From a virus: a stretch of 50,445 nt of DNA. Of the stretch, positions 8,571-15,750 are shown one piece after another (position 1 is the first letter of the stretch; the number at the start of each line of letters is the position of its first letter). The stretch is taken from IMG/VR virus record IMGVR_UViG_3300037258_000061, positions 1 through 50,445 of that record; one strand, given 5' to 3'. The notes under the pieces were generated by a model. It saw only the letters and a program-made list of their open reading frames with translations, did not search any database and had not been told where the DNA came from. Both the position numbers and the translations under genes were made by a program.

Positions 8571-10451
8571 CTAGTTTTGAATCCCCTGCATAGCTCTCTG
8601 GAAGTTAAGAGCACGCTGCTGAAATGCTGCAGCCATTTCTTTATCTGAAACCGCATTAAACTTCCAGACTTGAGGCCCATAACCAAGCGTGTCCAGAACA
8701 TCTATCAAACCGTTTTTGTTTCCGTAAGCTTCATACTCTTCAAGGAAGATTCTGGAAGAGTTATCGTCACTGCGCACAAAGAACTGCCCGCGATTGTAAA
8801 TAGGTTGCATTGACTCAATGCGAGTTTTCTTAGCATCCTCTTTATTGTCATACTTTAAATCCTTGATCTTGATATGCTGAATCTCGGGCATCTTTTCAGC
8901 ATTTACTTTTTTGAAGTATTCAAGGTGGTATTTGAGATATTTCTGTGCACCAACTGTTTCAAGCCAGATTTCGTTGAGTCTCCACTGGACTGCTTTACGA
9001 AACATGACATCGACGAACTCTGCAGGATCGGTTGACTTTGCCCACACGTCAAGTAGGTAGATAAAATTAGTTGATTGGTTGACCCCGGTAACAGTGATAG
9101 CATGTCTGCAACGACCTTTTTTGCCTGAGTGATTCGGATCAACTATCATGTACCGATCAAGTGTAGTTGGATATACATCTTTCTTGACCGGCATCCCTTC
9201 TTTAACTTCGTGCTTAATAATTACACGATAGGTCTTCTGAAGAGTTGATGCAACTTCCCTCGTCGGTCCAACTAAATGATGGTGAGGAAGAACTCCACCT
9301 GTCTGCGCGCTATAGTCTTTCTCGAAGTGGAAGTGCCCAAGGTCTTTAACTTCAAACTTACATAGCTCGGGATTGATAGGAAAGTTAAGGAACTGACACG
9401 AGAATAGATACGGTCCAAGTCTTTTTTTCCAGCGAGCAAGTTTCTCAACTGTGAAAGCTTCAGGGAAGATAGGTGTGCCATAAGGATGTAAGTCGCAACA
9501 TCCTCCCAACGCGGAATGGGTAATAAACTTAAAGTAGGGTTCATTCTCTCGAACCCAACTGTTAAGGTCTTTGAAGCTCCATCTGTTTCCGACGATGATT
9601 TCATTGTTATCTCTTCCACCGTTTCCTGCATGACTATCAAATGCTCCTACAAGAAGTCTGTGATAGTCAATCGTATCATTCATTACAACTTCAGATTTTA
9701 AAGCTTTCCGTCCAACCAGATCATCTTGAACAACATCATCGTAATGCCTAGATTGAAGAGCAGCGCCAACGCCAATAAGATCAAAAGTCCCTTCGCCGTG
9801 CTGCCTGCCTTTCGCAGTTCGTTTCTGATGAAGAGACTCGTTAGTCCAGGTACATGATGCGTCAGGAATAATTTCGGGGAAGATATACTTGAAGAGATCG
9901 TTTGATTCGTAGTGGTTTTTGAGTTTAGTCCCAAGCTTAATAGCATTGTTTTGAGTCTCCGATGCGAGCAATACACGCACATCTTGATCGTGTGCGCGAT
10001 GCATCCAAGCTATAAATGTATCTCCGTAGCCCAACTTTCTCATCAACTCTTCATCTTTTTCTAAGAATGGAAGAGCCCTAAATATGGGAAATGCCTGGCT
10101 AAAGATTGTAGATTTATAGTGGTCGCGGGGGATTTCAATACATTCTTTAAGCCCATCCTTCATCACGCAGGCGCACATATTAAAGTGCAAGTTCTTCGTG
10201 ATATCTGGATTTGTTTGAAGCCGATCAAAACCTAAAACGTATCGTGCGAGATAAAAGAGATTTGCTAGACAGTTGAGTCGAATAGCAACTCGCTTCGATT
10301 CTCCTGTCAAATCTTGCGTGCGAAGAATTGTCCAGCTATTGATGATTTCTTGTGAAACATAAACTCCACCAAGTTCATCGACGTAGTAATCTTGATGACG
10401 ATTTGCTTCGTCTATAACAGCTTCGATTACGCGCTGGTCAAGTATCTCCAA
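8571..10451 (-). CDS. terL: terminase large subunit
   Basis: This 626-residue protein is the ATP-driven packaging motor and headful or site-specific nuclease. A Walker A variant, IPRDHYKST (residues 107-115), aligns with the PRGHGKST-type loop of terminases; YDDVVQDDLVG (237-247) is the Walker B region. RYMIVDPNHSG (433-443, Asp438) begins an RNase H-like nuclease domain. The gene starts with TTG directly after the small-subunit stop (TAATTG), with no ATG before residue 92 and no clear ribosome binding site, so translation is probably coupled. It follows terS as is usual. Confidence 0.9.
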   Translation of the reverse strand: MEILDQRVIEAVIDEANRHQDYYVDELGGVYVSQEIINSWTILRTQDLTGESKRVAIRLNCLANLFYLARYVLGFDRLQTNPDITKNLHFNMCACVMKDGLKECIEIPRDHYKSTIFSQAFPIFRALPFLEKDEELMRKLGYGDTFIAWMHRAHDQDVRVLLASETQNNAIKLGTKLKNHYESNDLFKYIFPEIIPDASCTWTNESLHQKRTAKGRQHGEGTFDLIGVGAALQSRHYDDVVQDDLVGRKALKSEVVMNDTIDYHRLLVGAFDSHAGNGGRDNNEIIVGNRWSFKDLNSWVRENEPYFKFITHSALGGCCDLHPYGTPIFPEAFTVEKLARWKKRLGPYLFSCQFLNFPINPELCKFEVKDLGHFHFEKDYSAQTGGVLPHHHLVGPTREVASTLQKTYRVIIKHEVKEGMPVKKDVYPTTLDRYMIVDPNHSGKKGRCRHAITVTGVNQSTNFIYLLDVWAKSTDPAEFVDVMFRKAVQWRLNEIWLETVGAQKYLKYHLEYFKKVNAEKMPEIQHIKIKDLKYDNKEDAKKTRIESMQPIYNRGQFFVRSDDNSSRIFLEEYEAYGNKNGLIDVLDTLGYGPQVWKFNAVSDKEMAAAFQQRALNFQRAMQGIQN

Positions 10452-11147
10452 TTAGTTCACTGTATGTGAATCAAAATCTTCAAGCTTGATAAATTCTTTC
10501 ATGCGCTTCTGCGCATCTTCATTACCACCTGAACTTACAAAAGCTTCAAGTGTGATAGTTTGCTCGCTACGTTTAACTTTGTTTGTAGAACCATCCTGAG
10601 CAGTCTCTTCCCTTTCGCGCTCAGATTGAGCACGCTGCAGCAATGCAAGCAAATCGTCTTCAACCTTTTCCTGTCCTGAAAAGGATGGCATCTCTTTAAC
10701 TTTGATTTCGGATTTAGAAACCTTGGTAAAGGTTCCTTCGCGGTCCATGATTTCTTTAGATGCTTCTACACCGAGCTTGATATCTTGAATAGGTGCATTG
10801 TTAACTGCACCGCGCTCTACTGCATTTCGTAGAGTTCTCAAAGCTGCTGGGAGCATCTCACGAATCTCTGCACGGATATTCTCTTCATCTACGCGCAGAC
10901 CATTCTCTAAACCAACTACAACTCCTGTTGAAAGCTCTGCACGTTTCTGCAGATATTCTGTTTGAGCTTTCATCTGATGTAGGGTGCAGAGTTTTACACC
11001 CAAGATTTTGGCTATTTCATTGTTTGTGTATTGACCAGAAGATTCTAAACGAACAGCTTGTTCCATTCGCAGGTGACGACGAAAGTAACGACCCTTGCGA
11101 GGTTTGACAGATATATTGCCCGGTTTAACTTGAGCTGCATTACTCAT
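10452..11147 (-). CDS. terS: terminase small subunit
   Basis: This encodes 231 residues. A helix-turn-helix lies near residues 41-62 (TNNEIAKILGVKLCTLHQMK) after a basic N-terminus, and the rest is helical and charged, consistent with oligomerisation and large-subunit contact. Small terminases recognise packaging sites and regulate the motor. AGAGGT precedes the ATG, which overlaps the upstream stop codon as ATGA. Its position just upstream of terL supports the call. Confidence 0.8.
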   Translation of the reverse strand: MSNAAQVKPGNISVKPRKGRYFRRHLRMEQAVRLESSGQYTNNEIAKILGVKLCTLHQMKAQTEYLQKRAELSTGVVVGLENGLRVDEENIRAEIREMLPAALRTLRNAVERGAVNNAPIQDIKLGVEASKEIMDREGTFTKVSKSEIKVKEMPSFSGQEKVEDDLLALLQRAQSEREREETAQDGSTNKVKRSEQTITLEAFVSSGGNEDAQKRMKEFIKLEDFDSHTVN

Positions 11148-11338
11148 GCTGCTACCTCTGAATCAGTCTCTTTAATTACTGAACTTCCCTTAAATTTCAA
11201 ACTAGGATCATTAGGAGCCCAGTTTTTAAAATAAGAAAATAGAGCACTCAAACTTTCAGATTTAGCGATCTTTTCAGAATCAATCCGCACGTCTGCAGTT
11301 AACACATGAGGGGCTTCTGATAGTCGTGGCGTAGTCAT
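11144..11338 (-). CDS. first gene of the leftward arm, unknown
   Basis: This encodes 64 residues, starting MTTPRLSEAPHVLTADVRI, coupled to terS by ATGA. The start is uncertain: the ATG at 11338 lacks a clear ribosome binding site, and a TTG at 11386 would add 16 residues that look unremarkable. It is the promoter-proximal gene of the late arm. No motif recognised. Confidence 0.45.
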   Translation of the reverse strand: MTTPRLSEAPHVLTADVRIDSEKIAKSESLSALFSYFKNWAPNDPSLKFKGSSVIKETDSEVAA

Positions 11339-11535
11339 AGTTGAGTGCTCATGAAAGTCAGTTGTTAGGGAGCTATGCCAGCTCAAAGTGTGACATATAT
11401 ATAAGGTAGGCGCAAGCTATAAAAAGCCCCCTTTTTGCATTTCCGCCCCCTAAAATACGCAGCGCGCCCGCGAGAGCAGAATGCGTTACCCCGCGCGAAA
11501 CGATACAAGTGATAGTTGAATACTTGCTTGCGTTC
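11339..11535. other. leader of the leftward arm
   Basis: This stretch holds no convincing gene. It contains an AAAAAG-CCCC-CTTTTT short hairpin at 11421-11436, a very GC-rich patch (about 11456-11502) and the first ATGCGTTACCCC copy at 11481-11492. The late promoter should lie here or in the AT-rich repeats just to the right, reading leftward, but no good -35/-10 pair stands out. Confidence 0.5.
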
Positions 11536-11631
11536 ATTAAGAATAGAATTATATTAAGAATAAAATTATGTTCTTGATGCAATTAAATATAACTATGCAA
11601 TTAAATATAACTATAAAAGATGCGTTACCCC
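11481..11631 (+). repeat. 12-bp direct repeats framing the AT-rich block
   Basis: ATGCGTTACCCC occurs perfectly at 11481-11492 and 11620-11631, one on each side of the AT-rich tandem repeats. A 9-base core, GCGTTACCC, recurs in inverted orientation at 18726-18734 in another gene-free gap. The arrangement suggests binding sites for a replication or regulatory protein. Confidence 0.7.
11536..11612 (+). repeat. AT-rich tandem repeats, candidate replication origin
   Basis: Two tandem 17-mers (11536-11552 and 11553-11569) differ at one base and have the core ATTAAGAATAaAATTAT. After seven bases there are two perfect tandem 18-mers (11577-11594 and 11595-11612), ATGCAATTAAATATAACT. Iteron-like, very AT-rich repeats between divergent arms are what an origin or a strong promoter region looks like. 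Function is inferred. Confidence 0.7.
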
Positions 11632-11713
11632 AAAAGTAAATTTTGTAAAAATTTATTGTGAGCTCCCCCCGCGGAGCCCGGCGAGAAAACGTTTTTTAGA
11701 GCCTGAGCGATCC

Positions 11714-11840
11714 GTTACTGAGTAGTAACTATGTTAACGTTATCATCACTCATGAGTGCGCAGTGCTTGTCAATACAACTAATGATGTATTGTAGTAACC
11801 ATGCGTGTGAGTTACTATGGCTATAGTTAATCCTAACTAT
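11714..11840. promoter_or_regulatory. cluster of inverted repeats upstream of the first rightward genes
   Basis: Four dyads lie within 127 bases: GTTACT/AGTAAC (11714-11719, 11724-11729), the perfect palindrome CACTCATGAGTG (11747-11758), TAGTAAC/GTTACTA (11793-11799, 11811-11817) and ATAGTTA/TAACTAT (11823-11829, 11834-11840). The last ends one base before the GAGG ribosome binding site of the first micro-gene. A promoter-like TTGTCA begins near 11768, with TATTGT downstream at non-ideal spacing. The set suggests operators controlling the early promoter. Confidence 0.6.
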
Positions 11841-11850
11841 GAGGTTGATT

Positions 11851-11991
11851 ATGTATACATACATCCTGTCTTGGTTTGATAGCTATGGCTCTACATGCTG
11901 CGCGCTCTTCTCTCAGCAGTGGGAAGCTATGCAGCACCTATCTAATCTTATTGACATGGGCCGAGTTGTTATAGCCGTGGAGGTTGTATAG
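11851..11991 (+). CDS. early micro-protein 1
   Basis: This is a 46-codon gene, MYTYILSWFDSYGSTCCALF at the N-terminus, with GAGG six bases before the ATG. It stops at TAG and the next gene begins on the following base (TAGATG). It is mildly hydrophobic, with one Cys pair, and no recognised motif. It has its own promoter region and a terminator 180 bases downstream, so it and its neighbour form a separate two-gene unit, the first on the rightward arm. Very early phage micro-proteins often interfere with host functions; that is only an analogy. Confidence 0.6.
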   Translation: MYTYILSWFDSYGSTCCALFSQQWEAMQHLSNLIDMGRVVIAVEVV

Positions 11992-12153
11992 ATGCCTACT
12001 CTCATACTGCCGGGCGTTGCTATACTTGCTCTCAGTTATCACATGGTCGCAGCTACCAAGAGCGCTCGCGCTCGCTCAGAGCGCTGTGCGTTGTATGCCT
12101 CTGCACTGCGCGCAAGTGACTTAGAACAATGGCATTCGATCGATTCAGAATGA
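11992..12153 (+). CDS. early micro-protein 2, small membrane-like peptide
   Basis: This encodes 53 residues. The N-terminus is hydrophobic (MPTLILPGVAILALSYHMVA) and is followed by a basic segment (KSARARSERC) and a polar C-terminus, as in a single-span peptide with positive residues inside. GGAGG (11979-11983) precedes the ATG by eight bases. It is directly followed by the terminator at 12173-12206. No family recognised. Confidence 0.6.
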   Translation: MPTLILPGVAILALSYHMVAATKSARARSERCALYASALRASDLEQWHSIDSE

Positions 12154-12172
12154 TGTAACTGTAATTGATAGC

Positions 12173-12206
12173 TAACCCGCTCATTATGGGCGGGTTATCT
12201 GTTTTT
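12173..12206 (+). terminator. rho-independent terminator of the micro-gene unit
   Basis: TAACCCGC (12173-12180) pairs perfectly with GCGGGTTA (12190-12197) around a nine-base loop and is followed by TCTGTTTTT. It closes the two-gene transcript that starts near 11.8 kb and separates it from the rest of the rightward arm. Confidence 0.85.
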
Positions 12207-12519
12207 CCGTGCGGTCACCCATTCTGAGAGATAGGGGGGCTATGGGGCTATGATAGTTCGCTTGTTCTTCGCTTTAGCTGATAGTTAGTGTTCTCTTAGT
12301 TATAAATTTTTTTTTTTCTTAAAGAGAACGAAAGGCGAACATCCCAAACACACCCACCCCCCTACTTTCTAGACGACGTGACCCCGCTCGAATCTACCTA
12401 AAGCCTTTATAATCTGTCACTTACCTACTCATTATGGATATAACCCATTCGACACAATTATCTTGTGCATTATCAATGGCTTGTGCTACCCTACTAGAGA
12501 TGCACCCCAGGTTATCTAT
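12207..12519 (+). promoter_or_regulatory. gene-free leader with nested inverted repeat and TATAAT
   Basis: GTTCGC (12256-12261) with GCGAAC (12335-12340) encloses GTTCTCTT (12290-12297) with AAGAGAAC (12322-12329); the inner loop holds a run of 11 T (12307-12317). Downstream, a perfect TATAAT at 12408-12413 is the best -10 element of the region, but no matching -35 box stands out. It is the likely promoter for the gene at 12520 and what follows. Confidence 0.5.
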
Positions 12520-13182
12520 ATGAGCAATGAACAGACTATCAATAGCGACTTTGCTATAGTTATCGCTGCCAAGTATCGCAGTGCTCGGAACATAACAGAG
12601 TTACAGGCGCTGTTAGTCATGGCGCAGCAACTTGAAATTAGCTTGAAAGAGTTATCACCTACGCTCAGTAATCGTGCCCGCATTAAAACAATCAAGCTAC
12701 ATATACGTGAGATATCAAAGCGTATGACTAACGTTGAGCAAATGAATAACAAGAAGAATAGTGAGCGCTCGAAGTTAGTTAAGCAAGGCGAGTTTATGAA
12801 TAGTCTAGTTCAGTCTGGACTAATACCTCAGCTAGTGTCAGAATCACGTAGCGCTCGCAGTGAAGCGTTACATGATAGCAAGCAAGCAGCGCAGATAGTG
12901 CGTACTGCGAGTGTGCCAGCTATCAAGGCACAGTTTGCAGAAGTTGGTTATGATCCCACTGCGAGCAAAGAAGACCGCGAGATATGGGAGAACAAACAAT
13001 TAAAACTTAAAGAGGGATTACCTGATACAGACCTATCAGGACAAGGCGATTTTATGCTGCGTAGGATGCAGCAAGCTGAAGATGAGCGCAGCATAGAAAA
13101 ACGCGAGTTAGGTAATACGGGTTTAACTACACTCGAAGATGGTACTGATAAACTCGGCAGTGTGGAGGATTGGTTAAAATGA
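12520..13182 (+). CDS. unknown helical early protein
   Basis: This encodes 220 residues starting MSNEQTINSDFAIVIAAKYR; an in-frame TTG at 12463 would add 19 residues but has no ribosome binding site. It is Ser, Gln, Glu, Arg and Lys rich, with heptad-like stretches at about residues 35-85 suggesting a coiled coil. It ends with ATGA overlapping the next gene. It is the first long gene of the rightward arm. No family recognised. Confidence 0.6.
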   Translation: MSNEQTINSDFAIVIAAKYRSARNITELQALLVMAQQLEISLKELSPTLSNRARIKTIKLHIREISKRMTNVEQMNNKKNSERSKLVKQGEFMNSLVQSGLIPQLVSESRSARSEALHDSKQAAQIVRTASVPAIKAQFAEVGYDPTASKEDREIWENKQLKLKEGLPDTDLSGQGDFMLRRMQQAEDERSIEKRELGNTGLTTLEDGTDKLGSVEDWLK

Positions 13183-13529
13183 TAATTCGTGTATGCAAAT
13201 TCTGTATCAATTGTGAAGAGCCTATATCTAGCGAGTTAGCCGATGATTTTTGCAGCGCCGAGTGCGCGGCGGAATTTATCAGCGGTGCAGATGTAGATAT
13301 ACTGGCGCGTGAGACTAACTCGAATCCTAATGCGTTGACTGTAGGCCAGCAAAGAACTATAACTGGTATGGATCAGATGATCAAAAATCAAGAGTCAAAA
13401 CACGGTATCTTACCGCCTAATAGCTTCGATGCTATTACTGCGTTGTTACAGACTAGCAGCACTCAGAGTATTAAGGATGCTGTCAAGCATTTAACTCCCA
13501 ATTCCCAGAATAAAACAGAACCGGAGTAA
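13179..13529 (+). CDS. small protein with N-terminal zinc-finger-like motif
   Basis: This encodes 116 residues from the ATG at 13179 (overlapping the upstream stop as ATGA, with GGAGG about ten bases upstream). The first 35 residues carry CKFCINC and, after a spacer, FCSAECAAEF, a pattern like small treble-clef or MYM-type zinc fingers. The rest is polar. Possibly a nucleic-acid or protein-binding regulator; the function is unknown. Confidence 0.6.
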   Translation: MIIRVCKFCINCEEPISSELADDFCSAECAAEFISGADVDILARETNSNPNALTVGQQRTITGMDQMIKNQESKHGILPPNSFDAITALLQTSSTQSIKDAVKHLTPNSQNKTEPE

Positions 13530-13730
13530 TGCTCGCAGCAGTTACCTTTTGGGAGATTGCGCAGTTACGTTTGGGGGATGCCCATTTTGCTCCCATCTGT
13601 TAGGATCATGACTGGCAGCGCTCTTGCCGCTTGAGTTTGAGTTACAGTGCAGCTATCACGCTAACGTTAGCTGTCAAACCTTTCACTGAGTCACCTAACC
13701 CCGCGCATTGCGCAGAAACGAGCAACTATC
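13530..13730 (+). other. gene-poor gap with possible 24-codon reading frame
   Basis: A 24-codon frame starts at 13529 as TAATG after CCGGAG and ends at 13603; it may be translated but has nothing recognisable. The repeats GCAGTTACCTTTTGGG and GCAGTTACGTTTGGGG (near 13537 and 13561) lie inside it. The perfect palindrome GCTAACGTTAGC is at 13660-13671, 60 bases before the next start codon, and is a plausible operator. Confidence 0.4.
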
Positions 13731-14264
13731 ATGGGAACCGCCGTTGTCTCCACTGAAGTACCTGTCAAGTCTGAGAACGTTGTCTACGAGCGCTATTCTA
13801 AAGTCACGATGAGTGAGGATCAGACTAAGGTTGTCGATACTGAAGTCGCACTCCTCACTAACGCGAAGGATGACGAGCGCAAGCTGCTGACTGACAAAGG
13901 CTATAAGCTGGAGTTTACGCAGACTGTACGCGTGGACAAAGCGGGCACTTGGGACGGTTGCGCATCTATTATCAGTGACGAGGATGAACGCGTCATTGTT
14001 TGGAATCGCGGCTTGCAGTCGAAGTTGAATCAGAAGTTAAATAGCAAGTTCCGCGAGACAAACGAAGATGGAACTGCAACGTTCCAGAGCACTGAGGAAG
14101 TGTTTGACCCGTCTGAGTTGGTTAACGAAGCGACACAGCGCAAGAACCTTTCCCCGATTGAGAAAGCATTCAAGGGACTGGAGAAATCTGGCGTTAGCGC
14201 TGAAGCGATTGCAGCTGCAATGGCTGCGATTCAAGCGGCGCAAGCGGGATCACAGGGACAGTAA
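13731..14264 (+). CDS. unknown early protein
   Basis: This encodes 177 residues, starting MGTAVVSTEVPVKSENVVYE. The first 100 residues look like a mixed alpha/beta fold; the C-terminus is Ala/Gln rich (SAEAIAAAMAAIQAAQAG). Base composition is slightly more GC-rich than its neighbours, and the gene is isolated between a palindrome-containing leader and a strong terminator, so it is probably a single-gene transcription unit and perhaps highly expressed. I do not recognise the family. Confidence 0.6.
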   Translation: MGTAVVSTEVPVKSENVVYERYSKVTMSEDQTKVVDTEVALLTNAKDDERKLLTDKGYKLEFTQTVRVDKAGTWDGCASIISDEDERVIVWNRGLQSKLNQKLNSKFRETNEDGTATFQSTEEVFDPSELVNEATQRKNLSPIEKAFKGLEKSGVSAEAIAAAMAAIQAAQAGSQGQ

Positions 14265-14289
14265 CACTGCACCAATTGAATATCAGAGT

Positions 14290-14322
14290 AGAGCCCACCT
14301 AAAAAATGGGCTCTCTCTGTTT
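14290..14322 (+). terminator. rho-independent terminator
   Basis: AGAGCCCA (14290-14297) pairs perfectly with TGGGCTCT (14307-14314) around an A-rich loop, followed by CTCTGTTTT. It lies 26 bases beyond the preceding stop codon. Confidence 0.85.
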
Positions 14323-14352
14323 TATCAATCTATCAGCCTATATCATCCCGCC

Positions 14353-14369
14353 CGTATCATCGTGATACG
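14353..14369. promoter_or_regulatory. perfect dyad before the J-domain gene
   Basis: CGTATCA and TGATACG are separated by three bases, 48 bases before the start codon at 14418 and 31 bases after a terminator. It could be an operator or a short hairpin in the leader. Confidence 0.5.
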
Positions 14370-14417
14370 AGTTGTATGTGATAGGAGTCTGGATAGATTG
14401 AGAAAGCAGAGAAGTCT

Positions 14418-15050
14418 ATGCCCCACGCATACATCCATTACTTTGTGGATTCAGTGAACGGATTAGCGAAGATACATTTCAGTGCTAGTCAGTTCAAAGC
14501 AAAAGTACATATCAAGAACAAAACCATTTTTACCTGCTGTCTCGCAGGTATGCAACAAATCCCATCGGGAGATAAAATCTGGAACCCCGATACAAAGACG
14601 TGGAATGTACACTCGCAGGTATGGATTACTCTCATGCCATACTATACTGTCGCGCCTGAAGTATACGGCATGGTGACATATGCGACGCGCGCGCAGTGGG
14701 AAGGTTTTATTACTGGCAAAGTTAACTATGATCCCTCGCAGGTATACGCAGACGGGTTTACTCGTACTGCAGTTACAGATGCGGAGAAAGCTGCGCAATT
14801 CTTTGGAACTGCCGCATTTAATAGCGCAGTGTATGCGACCGCGAGCGTTAACAATGACCGCGAGGAGTTGCTATCGTTACTCGGATTGAATAGCTGGGGT
14901 CAGCTTGATACCATTCTCAGTGATAAGAATGGCGCAGCAAAGAAGCTATATCGCAGTGCAGCTATCAAGTACCATCCCGACAAGAATAACGGTGATGGCT
15001 CAAAGATGTCGAAGCTGAATGAATTGTGGGGTATCTATGGCGCCCGCTGA
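14418..15050 (+). CDS. J-domain (DnaJ-like) protein
   Basis: This encodes 210 residues. The C-terminal 65 form a J-domain: LLSLLGL, then KKLYRSAAIKYHPDKN with the HPD tripeptide at 186-188, then KLNELW. J-domains stimulate the ATPase of Hsp70 (DnaK). The N-terminal 140 residues do not resemble the DnaJ Gly/Phe or zinc regions and include a KIWNPDTKTWNVHSQVW stretch; they may recruit a phage client. It overlaps the next gene by 14 bases. A phage J-protein probably redirects host DnaK for replication or assembly; that is inferred. Confidence 0.8.
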   Translation: MPHAYIHYFVDSVNGLAKIHFSASQFKAKVHIKNKTIFTCCLAGMQQIPSGDKIWNPDTKTWNVHSQVWITLMPYYTVAPEVYGMVTYATRAQWEGFITGKVNYDPSQVYADGFTRTAVTDAEKAAQFFGTAAFNSAVYATASVNNDREELLSLLGLNSWGQLDTILSDKNGAAKKLYRSAAIKYHPDKNNGDGSKMSKLNELWGIYGAR

Positions 15051-15675
15051 CGATCCAAACGCATTACTCTATACACGCTGTCAGCATACTCCTGTTGATA
15101 GTAAGAAGTATGATTGTCTAAATGAGGGCTGGATGTTTTGCACGCTCTGTCACGCATACTTCTGCGAGGATCATGCTTGCATCCATCTGGCATCGCAGGT
15201 TAACGCAGATGCAGTGCGCGAAGTGTCCTCTACTCAGCCAGGACAAACTGAGGACATGACTCCGCTGGAGTCTGAGAGCAAATCATTCTTTCGAGAATTA
15301 AGCACGTCACAGCTAGCGGATGCTGGCGACATTGCACTGCGCTCATACTTTCGTCGTTTGCTATCTGAGGCAAAGCGTATCCAACGTGAGATTGAGCGGC
15401 GGATGATCTATGCGACCGAGATGCAGGGCGGCCCAGACTATCGCCGTAAACGTCATCTATCACAGGATGAGATAGACGCAGCCCGCGATCGCGCAAAGCG
15501 TAAGCTCGATTTAACTCCACTCGGTCTACTTGAGAGGGAGCAGCGAGAGTTACGTGCGAAGGAACTGCAACGCAAGAAACAAGCTGATATACAGGCGCAC
15601 ATCGCAGTGCTCGCAGAGCAAATCAAACTCGGCAATTTAACTATTGACCAACTTAACAAGTTGGGAAAGAGATAG
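15037..15675 (+). CDS. zinc-binding protein with basic helical C-terminus
   Basis: This encodes 212 residues from the ATG at 15037 (an ATG at 15019 is also possible). The N-terminal 55 residues carry Cys/His pairs (RCQHT, FCTLCHAYFCEDHACIH), suggesting one or two zinc sites. The rest is a long, strongly charged helix (EREQRELRAKELQRKKQADIQ) likely to be a coiled coil. It overlaps the J-domain gene and is probably co-translated. The combination suggests a scaffold or nucleic-acid-binding partner; no family recognised. Confidence 0.6.
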   Translation: MAPADDPNALLYTRCQHTPVDSKKYDCLNEGWMFCTLCHAYFCEDHACIHLASQVNADAVREVSSTQPGQTEDMTPLESESKSFFRELSTSQLADAGDIALRSYFRRLLSEAKRIQREIERRMIYATEMQGGPDYRRKRHLSQDEIDAARDRAKRKLDLTPLGLLEREQRELRAKELQRKKQADIQAHIAVLAEQIKLGNLTIDQLNKLGKR

Positions 15676-15717
15676 TAGCAAGCCACCAACGGGTGGCACA
15701 TAGCACTAAATCGCTAC
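15675..15717 (+). other. nested hairpin in the VWA gene leader
   Basis: GTAGC (15675-15679) pairs with GCTAC (15713-15717) and encloses GCCACC/GGTGGC (15682-15687, 15692-15697). It starts at the upstream stop codon and ends 33 bases before the next start codon. There is no U-tract of terminator type right after it. Confidence 0.45.
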
Positions 15718-15750
15718 AGCATTTTTCATATATTAAACTCGGAGAATAAA

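Noticed and set aside
11373-11582. A leftward 69-codon frame in the gap
   Set aside because: It overlaps the AT-rich repeats and the 12-bp repeat, has no ribosome binding site and reads like translated non-coding sequence.
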